The translations under genes were made by a program, and so were the position numbers. 64,000 bases of DNA from an uncultured Clostridia bacterium (GTDB lineage Bacteria > Bacillota > Clostridia > Oscillospirales > Acutalibacteraceae): assembly GCA_947623505.1 (NCBI GenBank), contig CANQGT010000005.1:1-64000 (forward strand). Reading direction: 5' to 3'. Positions 14,438 through 23,110 of this stretch are shown piece by piece; within the stretch, counting starts at the first letter, position 1, and every line of letters starts with the position of its first letter. The notes below the pieces were generated by a model that saw only the letters and a program-made list of their open reading frames with translations, was not told the DNA's origin and made no database searches.

Positions 14438-15073
14438 TCAATCGTTACTCTGAATCAAAAGAATAATTCCCGAATCAACGGAAATTTCCGCTCCCTCCCC
14501 GTTTTTGAAGTGATTGCTCTGCCCTATTTGATCCCATGGCTCAAGCTCGTAATTATTTAAAGAATAATAAGCACCCCTTATGGAAACGCCGCTCGCTTTT
14601 TGAAGAAAGGCAAAAACGGAAAAATATTCATACTCGCTCGAGTCTATACAAATTCTCTTTTCCACAAGGCAAACACGGTTTTTTTCATCGGCTAATCGGC
14701 AGGATACTCCCCTTTGCCTGCAATATTCAAGGCAAAGCAGATTAGAATAACAATGGTCGAATCTGCCGCCGAGCGCGCAGAATATCTCAATTTCCTTAAA
14801 ACCGCGTTTTACCGCTTCCTTAACGCTGAAAAAGGTGTCCGTATCGTCCTTTTCTATCGGCAGCTCTATTAACTCAAATTCGCCTCGCGGCTTTTCGGAA
14901 GAATCAAAATCACCGATGACAAGATTAGGATAGACACCCGCGCCGAGGCACGTTATATAGCCGCTGTCCGCGGCGATAACGAAATCACCCGATCCGATTT
15001 TTCTTTTTATATATTCGCTGTCTCCCGACGGAGAGCCTGAAACGATAACACATTTTACTTTTTTATCTCCCAT
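14438..15073 (-). CDS. thiN: Thiamine diphosphokinase
   Basis: A 211-residue enzyme transferring pyrophosphate from ATP to thiamine. The catalytic-domain signatures are CVIVSGSPSGDS, FVIAADSGYITCLGAGVYPNLVIGDFDS (split here), KDDTDTFFSVKEA and ALGGRFDHCYSNLL. The C-terminal ~80 residues form the thiamine-binding beta domain. It overlaps rsgA by 19 bp and follows it, as in the Bacillus rsgA-rpe-thiN order without rpe. Confidence 0.92.
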   Translation of the reverse strand: MGDKKVKCVIVSGSPSGDSEYIKRKIGSGDFVIAADSGYITCLGAGVYPNLVIGDFDSSEKPRGEFELIELPIEKDDTDTFFSVKEAVKRGFKEIEIFCALGGRFDHCYSNLLCLEYCRQRGVSCRLADEKNRVCLVEKRICIDSSEYEYFSVFAFLQKASGVSIRGAYYSLNNYELEPWDQIGQSNHFKNGEGAEISVDSGIILLIQSND

Positions 15074-15948
15074 TCCTTTATATCCTTTACCTCGTTATAA
15101 AGCCGTATGTAACTGCTATGCCTGCTTTCGGATATATCACCCTTTTTTACAGCCTCGATAATTGCGCAGCCCTTTTCGTTGATATGAGAGCAGGAAGAAA
15201 AACGGCACTTACCGAAATACGGCTCAAATTCCCTGAAGCAGTCGAAGAGTTCCTCCTTGCGTATTATCTCTGTTTTCTCCATATCAAGCGATGAAAAACC
15301 GGGGGTGTCGGCAACATAGCCTCCGGCGACGCGGAAAAGCTCGCAGTGTCGCGTGGTGTGCCTCCCTCTGCCGAGTTTTTTACTTGTTTCGCCGGTTTTA
15401 AGAGAAAGACTTTTGTCAATAACATTCAGGAGCGATGATTTTCCAACTCCTGTATTTCCGGTAAAAGCGCAGACCTTACCACGGATAAGGTTTTTGATTT
15501 CCTCCGCCGAGCCCCTGTCCGAATTTGAGCAATGGACGGTTTTAAACCCCGCTTTGGTATAAATATCGGTATATTTACCGTAATCGCCGTCAAGATCGGT
15601 TTTTGTAAAAACAATAATCGGCTCGATTCCCTTTTTCTCGGCTATCGCGGCCATTTTATCGATAATAAAAACATTGACTGACGGCTCTCTCAATGATGAA
15701 ACAATAAAAAGTCTGTCAATATTCGCGAGCGGCGGGCGGACAAGTAGATTTTTTCTTTCAAAAACCTTTTCAATCCTGCAGTCGGCGTTTTCATTTATCG
15801 AAAACTCAACATTGTCGCCGACTACGGGAGTAATATTCATACTTCTGAAATTTCCGCGCAGCTTACATTCATAAACCGCCTCGGCGGCTTCCACATAGTA
15901 GAAGCCGCCGATTCCCTTTATTATTTTTCCGGATTTAAAACTGCACAT
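15055..15948 (-). CDS. rsgA: Small-subunit ribosome-maturation GTPase RsgA
   Basis: A 297-residue circularly permuted GTPase checking late 30S assembly. Domains in order: OB fold (1-~70); permuted G domain with the G4 motif VFTKTDL before the P-loop GNTGVGKSSLLN, then GRGRHTT and DTPGFSS; and the C-terminal zinc domain CRFSSCSHINEKGC. It lies 2 bases after pknB, consistent with the known link of RsgA to PrkC signalling in Firmicutes, where the kinase can phosphorylate it. Confidence 0.95.
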   Translation of the reverse strand: MCSFKSGKIIKGIGGFYYVEAAEAVYECKLRGNFRSMNITPVVGDNVEFSINENADCRIEKVFERKNLLVRPPLANIDRLFIVSSLREPSVNVFIIDKMAAIAEKKGIEPIIVFTKTDLDGDYGKYTDIYTKAGFKTVHCSNSDRGSAEEIKNLIRGKVCAFTGNTGVGKSSLLNVIDKSLSLKTGETSKKLGRGRHTTRHCELFRVAGGYVADTPGFSSLDMEKTEIIRKEELFDCFREFEPYFGKCRFSSCSHINEKGCAIIEAVKKGDISESRHSSYIRLYNEVKDIKEWEIKK

Positions 15949-15950
15949 AA

Positions 15951-18011
15951 TTAATTATCGGAAGGCTTTTCGGAGGTGTCGGCAGAATTTTCATCTTGTG
16001 TAGGATTCTGCGCCGTTGTTTCGTTTGAGAAGGATTCGGAACTGAAATCAACCGAAGCCTTTTTATTTTCGTTTAAGCTGAATACAAAATTCTGCTGCGC
16101 CACGATTTCGTCAAGCAAAACAACGATATTTACGTTTTCGCCCTGTTCCTGAACTATCGCTATCTCAATAACGGAGCCGTCCAAAGTAACCTGCTGTTTG
16201 CTGTATTCAACACCGTTTACGGTGGAAATAATATTGTCTTTAATATACTTGCCGTCTTCGTTTATACACGTCGGCAGTTTTACGGAAACTGTGATATTGT
16301 ATTCAGGCGGCTTTGTGGTCGTTGTGTAACCCGTTGAAACGTAAATTTTAATTTTTTCGTCTTCGCGCTTCGACGAACCGTAGCTTGGACTCTGGGAAAT
16401 TACGGTGTTTTTCGGCAAAGTACTGTCAGTTGTTACAACAACAACGTTTTTAAATCCTGTTCGTTTAAGAAAGTCCTGAGCGTCGCTCCTCGAAAGCCCG
16501 ACAACACTCGGAACTTTTAAAGTATTTACGCTTGTGGTGCTGTTACCTGTTGAAATATAAAGTGTTATAAGCGCGCCTTTGGATACGGGAGTTTCGGCTT
16601 TCGGCTCGGTATAAACAACATAACCCTCCTGAACCGTTTCGCTTGATACTTCAAGTATTCTTATATTTGTAAGCCCCGATCTTTCAAGCCCCTCAACGGC
16701 GTTTTCCTTTGAGGTATTGTAGCAGTTTGGAATCGGTATGCTTTCTATGGACGACGCAACGGTAAGCGTTATCTGAGAGCCGGAAAGCACTCTTGAGCCC
16801 GCCTCGGGATCTTGTTTAATTACAGTTCCCGCGTCGTATTCAGAGGTCTGTAAATAATCGGCGACAAAACTGAATTCATCGTAATTTGAAACTACCGTAT
16901 CATATGCCTGGCCGACAAAATTGTCGATTTTGGTATATTTTGAGTCAACGCCCTTGGTCAAAAACATAATCAGCCCGATAACGGCGGCAACAAGCAGCAC
17001 AAGACCGAAAACGGTCGCGGCAACGACTTTTTTGCGGTTTCGCCTGTTATCGTATTCATCATCTGAAGAATATCCGTCGGAAACATCGTCAATGTCCTCA
17101 CGTTGCCTTAAATGGTTTTCTTCGCGCCTGATATATTTTGTCGGCTGTTTGTCAACGTAATAAGAATAATCGAACGTGGCGTCCGGATTCTTTATAACGT
17201 CCTCAAGATCAAGCAGCATTTCCGTTGCCGTCTGATACCTGTCAAGCGGATTTTTCTGCATAGCGTGAATGCAAATCTGCTCTATTCCCAAAGGAATATC
17301 GGGATTTATATCTTTCAGCCTTCTCGGTTCGTCGTTTATCTGCATAAGCGCAACGGAAACGGCGCTGTCCGATTCAAACGGAACTCTGCCCGCGAGAAGC
17401 TCGTAGAACACAACGCCGAGAGAATATATATCGGCGCGTTCGTCCGTAAACTCACCTTTTGCCTGCTCGGGTGAGATATAATGAACAGATCCTATGGCGT
17501 TTTCGGTCAGCGTTTTTGTTTCGGTTCTGGAAAATCTGGCGATACCGAAATCCGTGACCTTTATGTTGCCCGACGGCAGAAGAATTATGTTCTGAGGCTT
17601 AATATCTCTATGAACGATGCCTTTATCGTGGGCGTGCTGAAGCGCTCTTAGAATTTGGGTAACGATAAATACGGCGTCGTTCCATGCGATAAGGCCTTGC
17701 TTTTGAATATATTCCTTCAGCGTTATACCGTCAACATACTCCATAACTATGTATTGAAGCTTATTGCCGAAGCTGACGTCATATACCTTTACGATATTCG
17801 GGTGCGAAAGAACGGCGATCGCCTTTGATTCGTTTTTAAAGCGCCTTACAAAATCATCGTCGTTTATAAATTCGTCTTTCAGAATTTTAACGGCAACAAT
17901 CCTGTCGTCAACATTATCGTAAGCCTTGTAAACAACGGACATACCGCCAACGCCTATTATCTCGTGTATCTCGTATCTTCCGTCAAGCCTTTTTCCAACG
18001 TAATTTTCCAT
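15951..18011 (-). CDS. pknB: PASTA-domain Ser/Thr protein kinase (PrkC/Stk1 family)
   Basis: Membrane kinase sensing cell-wall fragments. Residues ~10-270 are the kinase, with GVGGMSVVYKA, AVKIL, HRDIKPQNI and DFGIAR. A hydrophobic membrane segment (VFGLVLLVAAVIGLIMFL) lies near 340. Three extracellular PASTA repeats (~360-555) follow, each ending in a TLTVAS/TLYISTG/KIYVSTG strand. After the last PASTA there is an extra ~120-residue domain (starting PEYNITVSVKLP) and a Ser/Thr/Asp-rich tail. Its phosphatase partner prpC is just upstream. Confidence 0.94.
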   Translation of the reverse strand: MENYVGKRLDGRYEIHEIIGVGGMSVVYKAYDNVDDRIVAVKILKDEFINDDDFVRRFKNESKAIAVLSHPNIVKVYDVSFGNKLQYIVMEYVDGITLKEYIQKQGLIAWNDAVFIVTQILRALQHAHDKGIVHRDIKPQNIILLPSGNIKVTDFGIARFSRTETKTLTENAIGSVHYISPEQAKGEFTDERADIYSLGVVFYELLAGRVPFESDSAVSVALMQINDEPRRLKDINPDIPLGIEQICIHAMQKNPLDRYQTATEMLLDLEDVIKNPDATFDYSYYVDKQPTKYIRREENHLRQREDIDDVSDGYSSDDEYDNRRNRKKVVAATVFGLVLLVAAVIGLIMFLTKGVDSKYTKIDNFVGQAYDTVVSNYDEFSFVADYLQTSEYDAGTVIKQDPEAGSRVLSGSQITLTVASSIESIPIPNCYNTSKENAVEGLERSGLTNIRILEVSSETVQEGYVVYTEPKAETPVSKGALITLYISTGNSTTSVNTLKVPSVVGLSRSDAQDFLKRTGFKNVVVVTTDSTLPKNTVISQSPSYGSSKREDEKIKIYVSTGYTTTTKPPEYNITVSVKLPTCINEDGKYIKDNIISTVNGVEYSKQQVTLDGSVIEIAIVQEQGENVNIVVLLDEIVAQQNFVFSLNENKKASVDFSSESFSNETTAQNPTQDENSADTSEKPSDN

Positions 18012-18026
18012 AAATATTAACTCCGA

Positions 18027-18752
18027 TTATTTTGATATAGCCACAACGGTAACATTGTCGCCGCCTCCGTTGAAATTGGCTTTTTTAACAAGCCTGTCGG
18101 CAAAGGCGTAATATTTTCCGTCCTGCACTTCGCCGATGAGCTCGTCGTCGGTTACATAATTTGAAAGTCCGTCTGTGCAAAGTATCAGAACGTCGTCGTC
18201 ATTCAGCTCTATTTCATCAAAATCAATCTCAATACTTTTATCAACGCCGATAGCGCGCGTTATGCGGTTTTTATAAGGATGATGCTCGGCTTCTTCTTTG
18301 GTTATGCGTCCGCTGTCAAGCAGCTTTTGAACAAGGCTGTGATCCGTGGTTACCTGCATCAGCCTGCCGTCGTAAACATAAGCTCTGCTGTCTCCCGCGT
18401 GGGCAATAAACGCCTTTGAATCCTTAACTATGGCGCAGACGACCGTCGTTCCCATACCGTGCAGGTCGGAATTACTGTCCGCCATATCGAAGACCTCCAT
18501 ATTGGCCGCAACAAGAGCGGAATGGAGCATATTTTTTATTGAGGAATCTTTCATATTCTCTCTGTAGGAAGCGTTTATTTTGTCGCTTATAACTTTAACG
18601 GCAAGAGCCGAAGCTATGTTTCCGCCGGCTTCGCCGCCCATTCCGTCGCAAACTACCGCCCAAGCGACTTCATCGGGAAATTCGCCGACCGCATAAGCGT
18701 CCTGATTTGAATCCCTAACGCGGCCTTTATCCGTTTTGGCCACTATTTTCAT
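18027..18752 (-). CDS. prpC: PP2C-type protein phosphatase (PrpC/Stp)
   Basis: A 241-residue metal-dependent Ser/Thr phosphatase that reverses the neighbouring PASTA kinase. PP2C motifs: the N-terminal KTDKGRVRDSNQD, VVCDGMGG, AHAGDSRAYV and LILCTDGLSNYV, with the metal-binding aspartates intact, and GGGDNVTVVAI near the end. It overlaps rlmN by 4 bp and precedes pknB by 15 bases. Confidence 0.94.
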   Translation of the reverse strand: MKIVAKTDKGRVRDSNQDAYAVGEFPDEVAWAVVCDGMGGEAGGNIASALAVKVISDKINASYRENMKDSSIKNMLHSALVAANMEVFDMADSNSDLHGMGTTVVCAIVKDSKAFIAHAGDSRAYVYDGRLMQVTTDHSLVQKLLDSGRITKEEAEHHPYKNRITRAIGVDKSIEIDFDEIELNDDDVLILCTDGLSNYVTDDELIGEVQDGKYYAFADRLVKKANFNGGGDNVTVVAISK

Positions 18753-19786
18753 TGCCCCACCTCGTTTCTCTTTCTTCTGAGCTGACCGCAGGAAGCGTTA
18801 ATATCGCTGCCAAGCGTCCTTCTTATTGTAGCATTTATTCCGTGACTTTTCAATATTTCTGAAAATTTATATATATTTTCTTTATCGGTTTTAACATTTT
18901 TGCGTTCGCGAACGTCGTTTACGGGGATAAGATTGACGTGGCAAAGCATATTTTTGAGCCTTTCGGAAAGCTCTTCGGCATACGCTTCTCCGTCGTTTAC
19001 ACCTTTTATAAGCGTGTACTCAAACGAAATTCTTCTTCCCGTTTTTTCTGAATATTCGCGGCAGACGGACAAAATTTCATCCACTCCCCATTTGCCGTTT
19101 ACGGGCATTATCTTTCCGCGCACGCCGTCATTCGGAGCGTGGAGCGAAACGCTCAGTGTTATCGGAAGAGAAAGCTTCATAAGTTCTTTAATTTTTGGAA
19201 CTATCCCGCAGGTGGAAAGAGAAATGTTTCTCATTGAGATATTCAGACCGTTTTCGCTGTTGACATTATAAATAAAATCAACAACGGAATTAAAATTATC
19301 AAGCGGTTCCCCTATTCCCATTAGAACGATATTTGAAATACGAATCCCGAGATCGGACTGAGCTGTATGGATTTGGCTTTCTATTTCACCCGCGGTGAGA
19401 TTTCTTTTGAATCCCGCGAGCGTTGAAGCGCAGAAAGTGCAGCCCATCTTGCATCCGACCTGCGAAGAAACACATACGGAATAGCCGTATCTGTATTTCA
19501 TAACAACTGTTTCAACATACTCGTTGTCGTGCAGTTTAAAAAGGTATTTTACGGTTTCGTCCTTTTTTGAAACGAATTTTTGCTCCGTAACGCAGGAGGA
19601 TATGTAATAACGCACTGAAAGGACAGAACGCAGATCTTTTGAAATATTTGTCATTTCATCAAAAGAGGTTACGCCGTATCTGTGCAGCCATATAAAAATC
19701 TGCTCAGCTCTGAACGGCGGCAGCCCAAGCTTTTCGGCCTCTTTTTTCAATTCACCGTATGTAAACGCTTTTAAGTCTTTTTTCAT
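18749..19786 (-). CDS. rlmN: Dual-specificity 23S rRNA/tRNA adenine C2-methyltransferase RlmN
   Basis: A 345-residue radical SAM methylase of A2503 in 23S rRNA and A37 in some tRNAs. The N-terminal HhH-like domain (ELKKEAEKLGLPPFRAEQIF) is followed by the radical SAM motif CKMGCTFCAS, the SAM-binding GIGEPLDN and the conserved methyl-carrying Cys in INASCGQLR at the end. It follows rsmB with no gap, as in other Firmicutes. Confidence 0.95.
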   Translation of the reverse strand: MKKDLKAFTYGELKKEAEKLGLPPFRAEQIFIWLHRYGVTSFDEMTNISKDLRSVLSVRYYISSCVTEQKFVSKKDETVKYLFKLHDNEYVETVVMKYRYGYSVCVSSQVGCKMGCTFCASTLAGFKRNLTAGEIESQIHTAQSDLGIRISNIVLMGIGEPLDNFNSVVDFIYNVNSENGLNISMRNISLSTCGIVPKIKELMKLSLPITLSVSLHAPNDGVRGKIMPVNGKWGVDEILSVCREYSEKTGRRISFEYTLIKGVNDGEAYAEELSERLKNMLCHVNLIPVNDVRERKNVKTDKENIYKFSEILKSHGINATIRRTLGSDINASCGQLRRKRNEVGQ

Positions 19787-21028
19787 TCAGTTCCTTTCAA
19801 TTACGCAATGGTAAAACCCGTCTCCTCCGTTTTGCGAAGGGAATACCGTGCCTTCACCGATAACGGCAAAATCGGGATTTTCCCGCAAAAAGCTCTCCAC
19901 AACTTTTTCGTTTTCCCTTTTATTGAGCGTGCAGGTGGAATAAAGCAGTTTTCCGCCTGTTTTCAGATATTTTGACGAGGTTTTCAGAATTTCAAGCTGA
20001 ATTTCGGGCAGACCTTTTATACTGTCAAGCTCTTTATATCTTATTTCGGGCTTTCTTCTTATCGTTCCGAAACCGCTGCATGGCACGTCGCAGATTATTT
20101 TGTCCGCTATGGGGAGCGACGTATTGTATAAAAGAGCGTCGTTTACTTTAGGTATAACGCAGGAAAGTTTTAATCTTTCGGCGCTTTCTTTAATAAGATT
20201 CAGTCTGCTTTCATAAAGTTCAAGCGCGTATATCCGCCCTTTTCCGTTCATCATCTGAGCGGCGGTAAATGCCTTGCCTCCCGGTGCGGAGCACATATCG
20301 AGCAAAACGTCTCCCTCTTCGATACAAAGAGCCTTGACCGCGTTATAGGAAGAAATGTCCTCTATGTAAAAATGACCGTCCTTAAACGCTCTGCATTTTC
20401 CAAGCTCAATATTTGACAAAATCCTCACTAAATCCCCGTCTCCGGCGGTTTCGCACGCTATGCCTTCATTTTCAAGCTCCTCGATAAGCCCTCGCGCGTT
20501 CACAAAAAGCCTGTTAGGAACAGCGAAAACGGGAGCTTTTTCGGATAAAAACGGCAGAAAAGATATAACTTTTTCCTTGCCGTAAGCCTTAAACCACATA
20601 TTCAAAAGCGGCTGAGGAACCGAATATTTAATACTGAGATCGTCGATTTTATCAAGATCAAGCATTTCCGAAGCGGCTTTTCTCAAAACGGCGTTGACAA
20701 GCCCTTTATAACTTTTTAAACCGTTTTCCTCGGAAAGCTTAACGCCTTCATTTACGGCGGCGCCCGAATGCACGCCGTCCATAAAATAAAGCTGATATAT
20801 CCCCATTCTCAGAATAATAAGAACCTTCGGTTTAACCTTGGCGCAATATTTATGAATGATATAATCAAGCGTAATCTTTTTTTCAACAACGCCGTAAACG
20901 AGGCGGGTAATAAAAGCCTTATGCTCGCTTTCGCCCGTGAGAGCGCTGTTTAAGGCAATATTTGAGTAAGCGCCGCCGTAAAATATTCTGTAAAGCGTTT
21001 CAAACGCCGTTTGCCTCGGTTTGCTCAT
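19787..21028 (-). CDS. rsmB: 16S rRNA cytosine-967 C5-methyltransferase RsmB
   Basis: A 413-residue enzyme with an N-terminal NusB-like RNA-binding domain (~1-130) and a C-terminal SAM methyltransferase domain: DMCSAPGGKAFTAAQMM (motif I), DVPCSGFGTIRRKPEIR with the first catalytic Cys, and YSTCTLNKREN with the second. The length is typical of the family. It overlaps the upstream yugP gene by 4 bp. Confidence 0.94.
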   Translation of the reverse strand: MSKPRQTAFETLYRIFYGGAYSNIALNSALTGESEHKAFITRLVYGVVEKKITLDYIIHKYCAKVKPKVLIILRMGIYQLYFMDGVHSGAAVNEGVKLSEENGLKSYKGLVNAVLRKAASEMLDLDKIDDLSIKYSVPQPLLNMWFKAYGKEKVISFLPFLSEKAPVFAVPNRLFVNARGLIEELENEGIACETAGDGDLVRILSNIELGKCRAFKDGHFYIEDISSYNAVKALCIEEGDVLLDMCSAPGGKAFTAAQMMNGKGRIYALELYESRLNLIKESAERLKLSCVIPKVNDALLYNTSLPIADKIICDVPCSGFGTIRRKPEIRYKELDSIKGLPEIQLEILKTSSKYLKTGGKLLYSTCTLNKRENEKVVESFLRENPDFAVIGEGTVFPSQNGGDGFYHCVIERN

Positions 21029-21714
21029 CTTCTTCTGTTAGCCAAAATCAGGAGCCTTAACAATGTCGCGAGAGCGGAAGCGAGAGCCGCGACGTATGTC
21101 AGCGCGGCCGCTCTGAGCACCTTTTTTGCTCCGACGTATTCTTCGTTGGAAAGAAAGCCGTTTTCGCTTATGACCGCCAAGGCTCTCGACGAGGCGTTGA
21201 ATTCAACCGGAAGCGTTATAAGCTGAAAAACAGCCACCGACGCATAAAGTATTATACCGATATAAATCATCGGCTCCGAATAAATGAACATTCCGAGCAG
21301 CGCGAGCGGTATTCCGAGAGCGGAACCGAAACGGGTTACGGGAATAATAAAATTTCTGATTTTCAGCGGAAAATATCCCTGCGCGTGCTGGCAGGCGTGG
21401 CCGGCCTCGTGGCAGGCTATTCCTACGGCGGCAATGCTCGACGAGCCGAAAACGCCGTCCGAAAGGCATATTTCCTTTGTTTTCGGGTTATAGTGGTCGG
21501 TAAGATTTCCCGATATGCGCTTTATGCGGACGTCGGTAATTCCGTTCAGCCGAAGAAGTCTGTAAGCCGCGTCCGCGCCCGTCATTCCCCTCGAATTAGG
21601 TATTCTGCCGTATTTTGAAAAATTTGAATTTACCTTATGCTGGCATATAAGAGCAAATATAAACACGGGTATCATAATAAAGCCCGTTAAATAGTAAGCA
21701 AAATAAATTCCCAT
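21025..21714 (-). CDS. yugP: Membrane zinc metallopeptidase, YugP family
   Basis: A 229-residue integral-membrane protein with a hydrophobic N-terminal segment (YYLTGFIMIPVFIFALI), the zinc protease motif HEAGH (in ACHEAGHACQHAQGY) at ~115 and three C-terminal hydrophobic stretches. YugP-family metallopeptidases are widespread in Firmicutes and their substrates are unknown. It lies between fmt and rsmB, where B. subtilis has no gene, and overlaps rsmB by 4 bp, so it has been inserted into this conserved operon. Confidence 0.87.
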   Translation of the reverse strand: MGIYFAYYLTGFIMIPVFIFALICQHKVNSNFSKYGRIPNSRGMTGADAAYRLLRLNGITDVRIKRISGNLTDHYNPKTKEICLSDGVFGSSSIAAVGIACHEAGHACQHAQGYFPLKIRNFIIPVTRFGSALGIPLALLGMFIYSEPMIYIGIILYASVAVFQLITLPVEFNASSRALAVISENGFLSNEEYVGAKKVLRAAALTYVAALASALATLLRLLILANRRR

Positions 21715-21715
21715 A

Positions 21716-22645
21716 TCATTCTCCGATAAATTGATTTATTTCAAGTTTGTTTCCCGCCAAAAAGGATTTAATATCCATTTTCTTTTTTCCCTCAGGCTGA
21801 ACCTCAAGAATATCCAGGCACTTTCCGTCACCGCAGGAAACGGTCAAGGTTTTTTTATTGTCTGTAATTTTACCCGCGCCTGCGCCCGTTTTATCGGACA
21901 AAACGGATTTGTGTATCTTAACGCATTTTCCGTTTATGAACGTTGAAGCGCAAGGTTGAGTCTGAAGCCCTCGTATAAGATTGTGGATTTCAAAAGCGCT
22001 GCGGCTCCAGTCGATATTGCACATAGACTTATCTATCATTTTAGCGTATCCGAAATCGCCTTGAGGCTGCGGAGTTCTTACGGCTTTTCCCGAAGAAATC
22101 AGCGACAGCGCCTTGACCGCCGCGTTCGCGCCGATAACGGAAAGTCTGGCAAACAAATCGGCGGAAGTTTCATTTATGCCTATCGGCGTTTTTTCCGTAA
22201 GGATAATGTCGCCCGTGTCAACACCCTCGTCAATCTGCATAATCGATATGCCTGTTTGCGTTTCTCCGTTTATAACGGCCCGCTGTATAGGCGCGGCTCC
22301 GCGGTATTCGGGCAATAAAGAGGCGTGAACGCATACGCACCCGTATTTCGGATATTCAAGCACGGATTTCGGAAGTATTTTTCCGTATGCCGCAACAACT
22401 ATTATTTCCGGAGAGAGCGCGTTTATTATTTCGAACGCGGCGCCGTCTTTAAAAGTATTCGGTTGGAATACCGGTATATTCGATTTTTGAGCCGCGATTT
22501 TTACGGGAGGTGGGGTTAATATCTGCTTTCTGCCCGTTTTTTTATCGGGCTGAGTAAAAACGCCGGCAATATAGTGACCTGCATCTATAAGCGCCTCAAG
22601 CACGGTTACCGCGAAATCCGGCGTTCCCATAAAAACAATTTTCAT
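21716..22645 (-). CDS. fmt: Methionyl-tRNA formyltransferase
   Basis: A 309-residue enzyme that formylates initiator Met-tRNA using 10-formyl-tetrahydrofolate. It begins MKIVFMGTPDFAV, has the catalytic region HASLLPEYRGAAPIQRAVINGETQTG with the conserved Asn/His/Asp around it, and ends in the C-terminal tRNA-binding OB-like domain. It shares a base with def, its functional partner (deformylase), immediately upstream in the operon. Confidence 0.95.
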   Translation of the reverse strand: MKIVFMGTPDFAVTVLEALIDAGHYIAGVFTQPDKKTGRKQILTPPPVKIAAQKSNIPVFQPNTFKDGAAFEIINALSPEIIVVAAYGKILPKSVLEYPKYGCVCVHASLLPEYRGAAPIQRAVINGETQTGISIMQIDEGVDTGDIILTEKTPIGINETSADLFARLSVIGANAAVKALSLISSGKAVRTPQPQGDFGYAKMIDKSMCNIDWSRSAFEIHNLIRGLQTQPCASTFINGKCVKIHKSVLSDKTGAGAGKITDNKKTLTVSCGDGKCLDILEVQPEGKKKMDIKSFLAGNKLEINQFIGE

Positions 22646-23100
22646 TATTCCTCCGTGATTTCGTCAATAACGTGAGAGGTGAAAAGTATGCCGTTAAGAT
22701 GATCGATTTCGTGGCAGAAAGCCCGCGCTTTCAATCCTTCGCCGGTAAATACCTGCCATTTTCCGCATCTGTTCTGCGCTTTGACCTGAACTTTCATCGG
22801 CCGCAGAGTAGTGCCCCATTTACCCGGAAGAGAAAGGCATCCTTCCTTTTCGCGCTGTTCGCCCTCTTCAAGAGTTATCTCGGGATTAACGAGTTCCATG
22901 GGGCCTTCGCCTATATCAATAACGACCACTCTTTTTAATACGCCGACCTGCACGGCGGCAAGACCGACGCCCTCGTATTTATATAGGGTTTCAATCATAT
23001 CGTCGATAAGCGTTGCGAGCCGTTCGTCAAATTTTTCAACTTTTCTGCTTGTTTTTGTCAGTATGGGATCTCCCACTTTAACAATATTTCTTAAAGCCAT
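22645..23100 (-). CDS. def: Peptide deformylase
   Basis: Iron/zinc enzyme removing the N-formyl group of new proteins. All three motifs are present: GVGLAAVQVG, EGCLSLPG (metal Cys) and HEIDHLNG (two metal His and the catalytic Glu). The track ORF starts at 23139; the ATG at 23100 (MALRNIVKVGDP) matches the family and gives 151 residues. It ends one base into fmt. Confidence 0.93.
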   Translation of the reverse strand: MALRNIVKVGDPILTKTSRKVEKFDERLATLIDDMIETLYKYEGVGLAAVQVGVLKRVVVIDIGEGPMELVNPEITLEEGEQREKEGCLSLPGKWGTTLRPMKVQVKAQNRCGKWQVFTGEGLKARAFCHEIDHLNGILFTSHVIDEITEE

Positions 23101-23110
23101 TTTTATTCTC

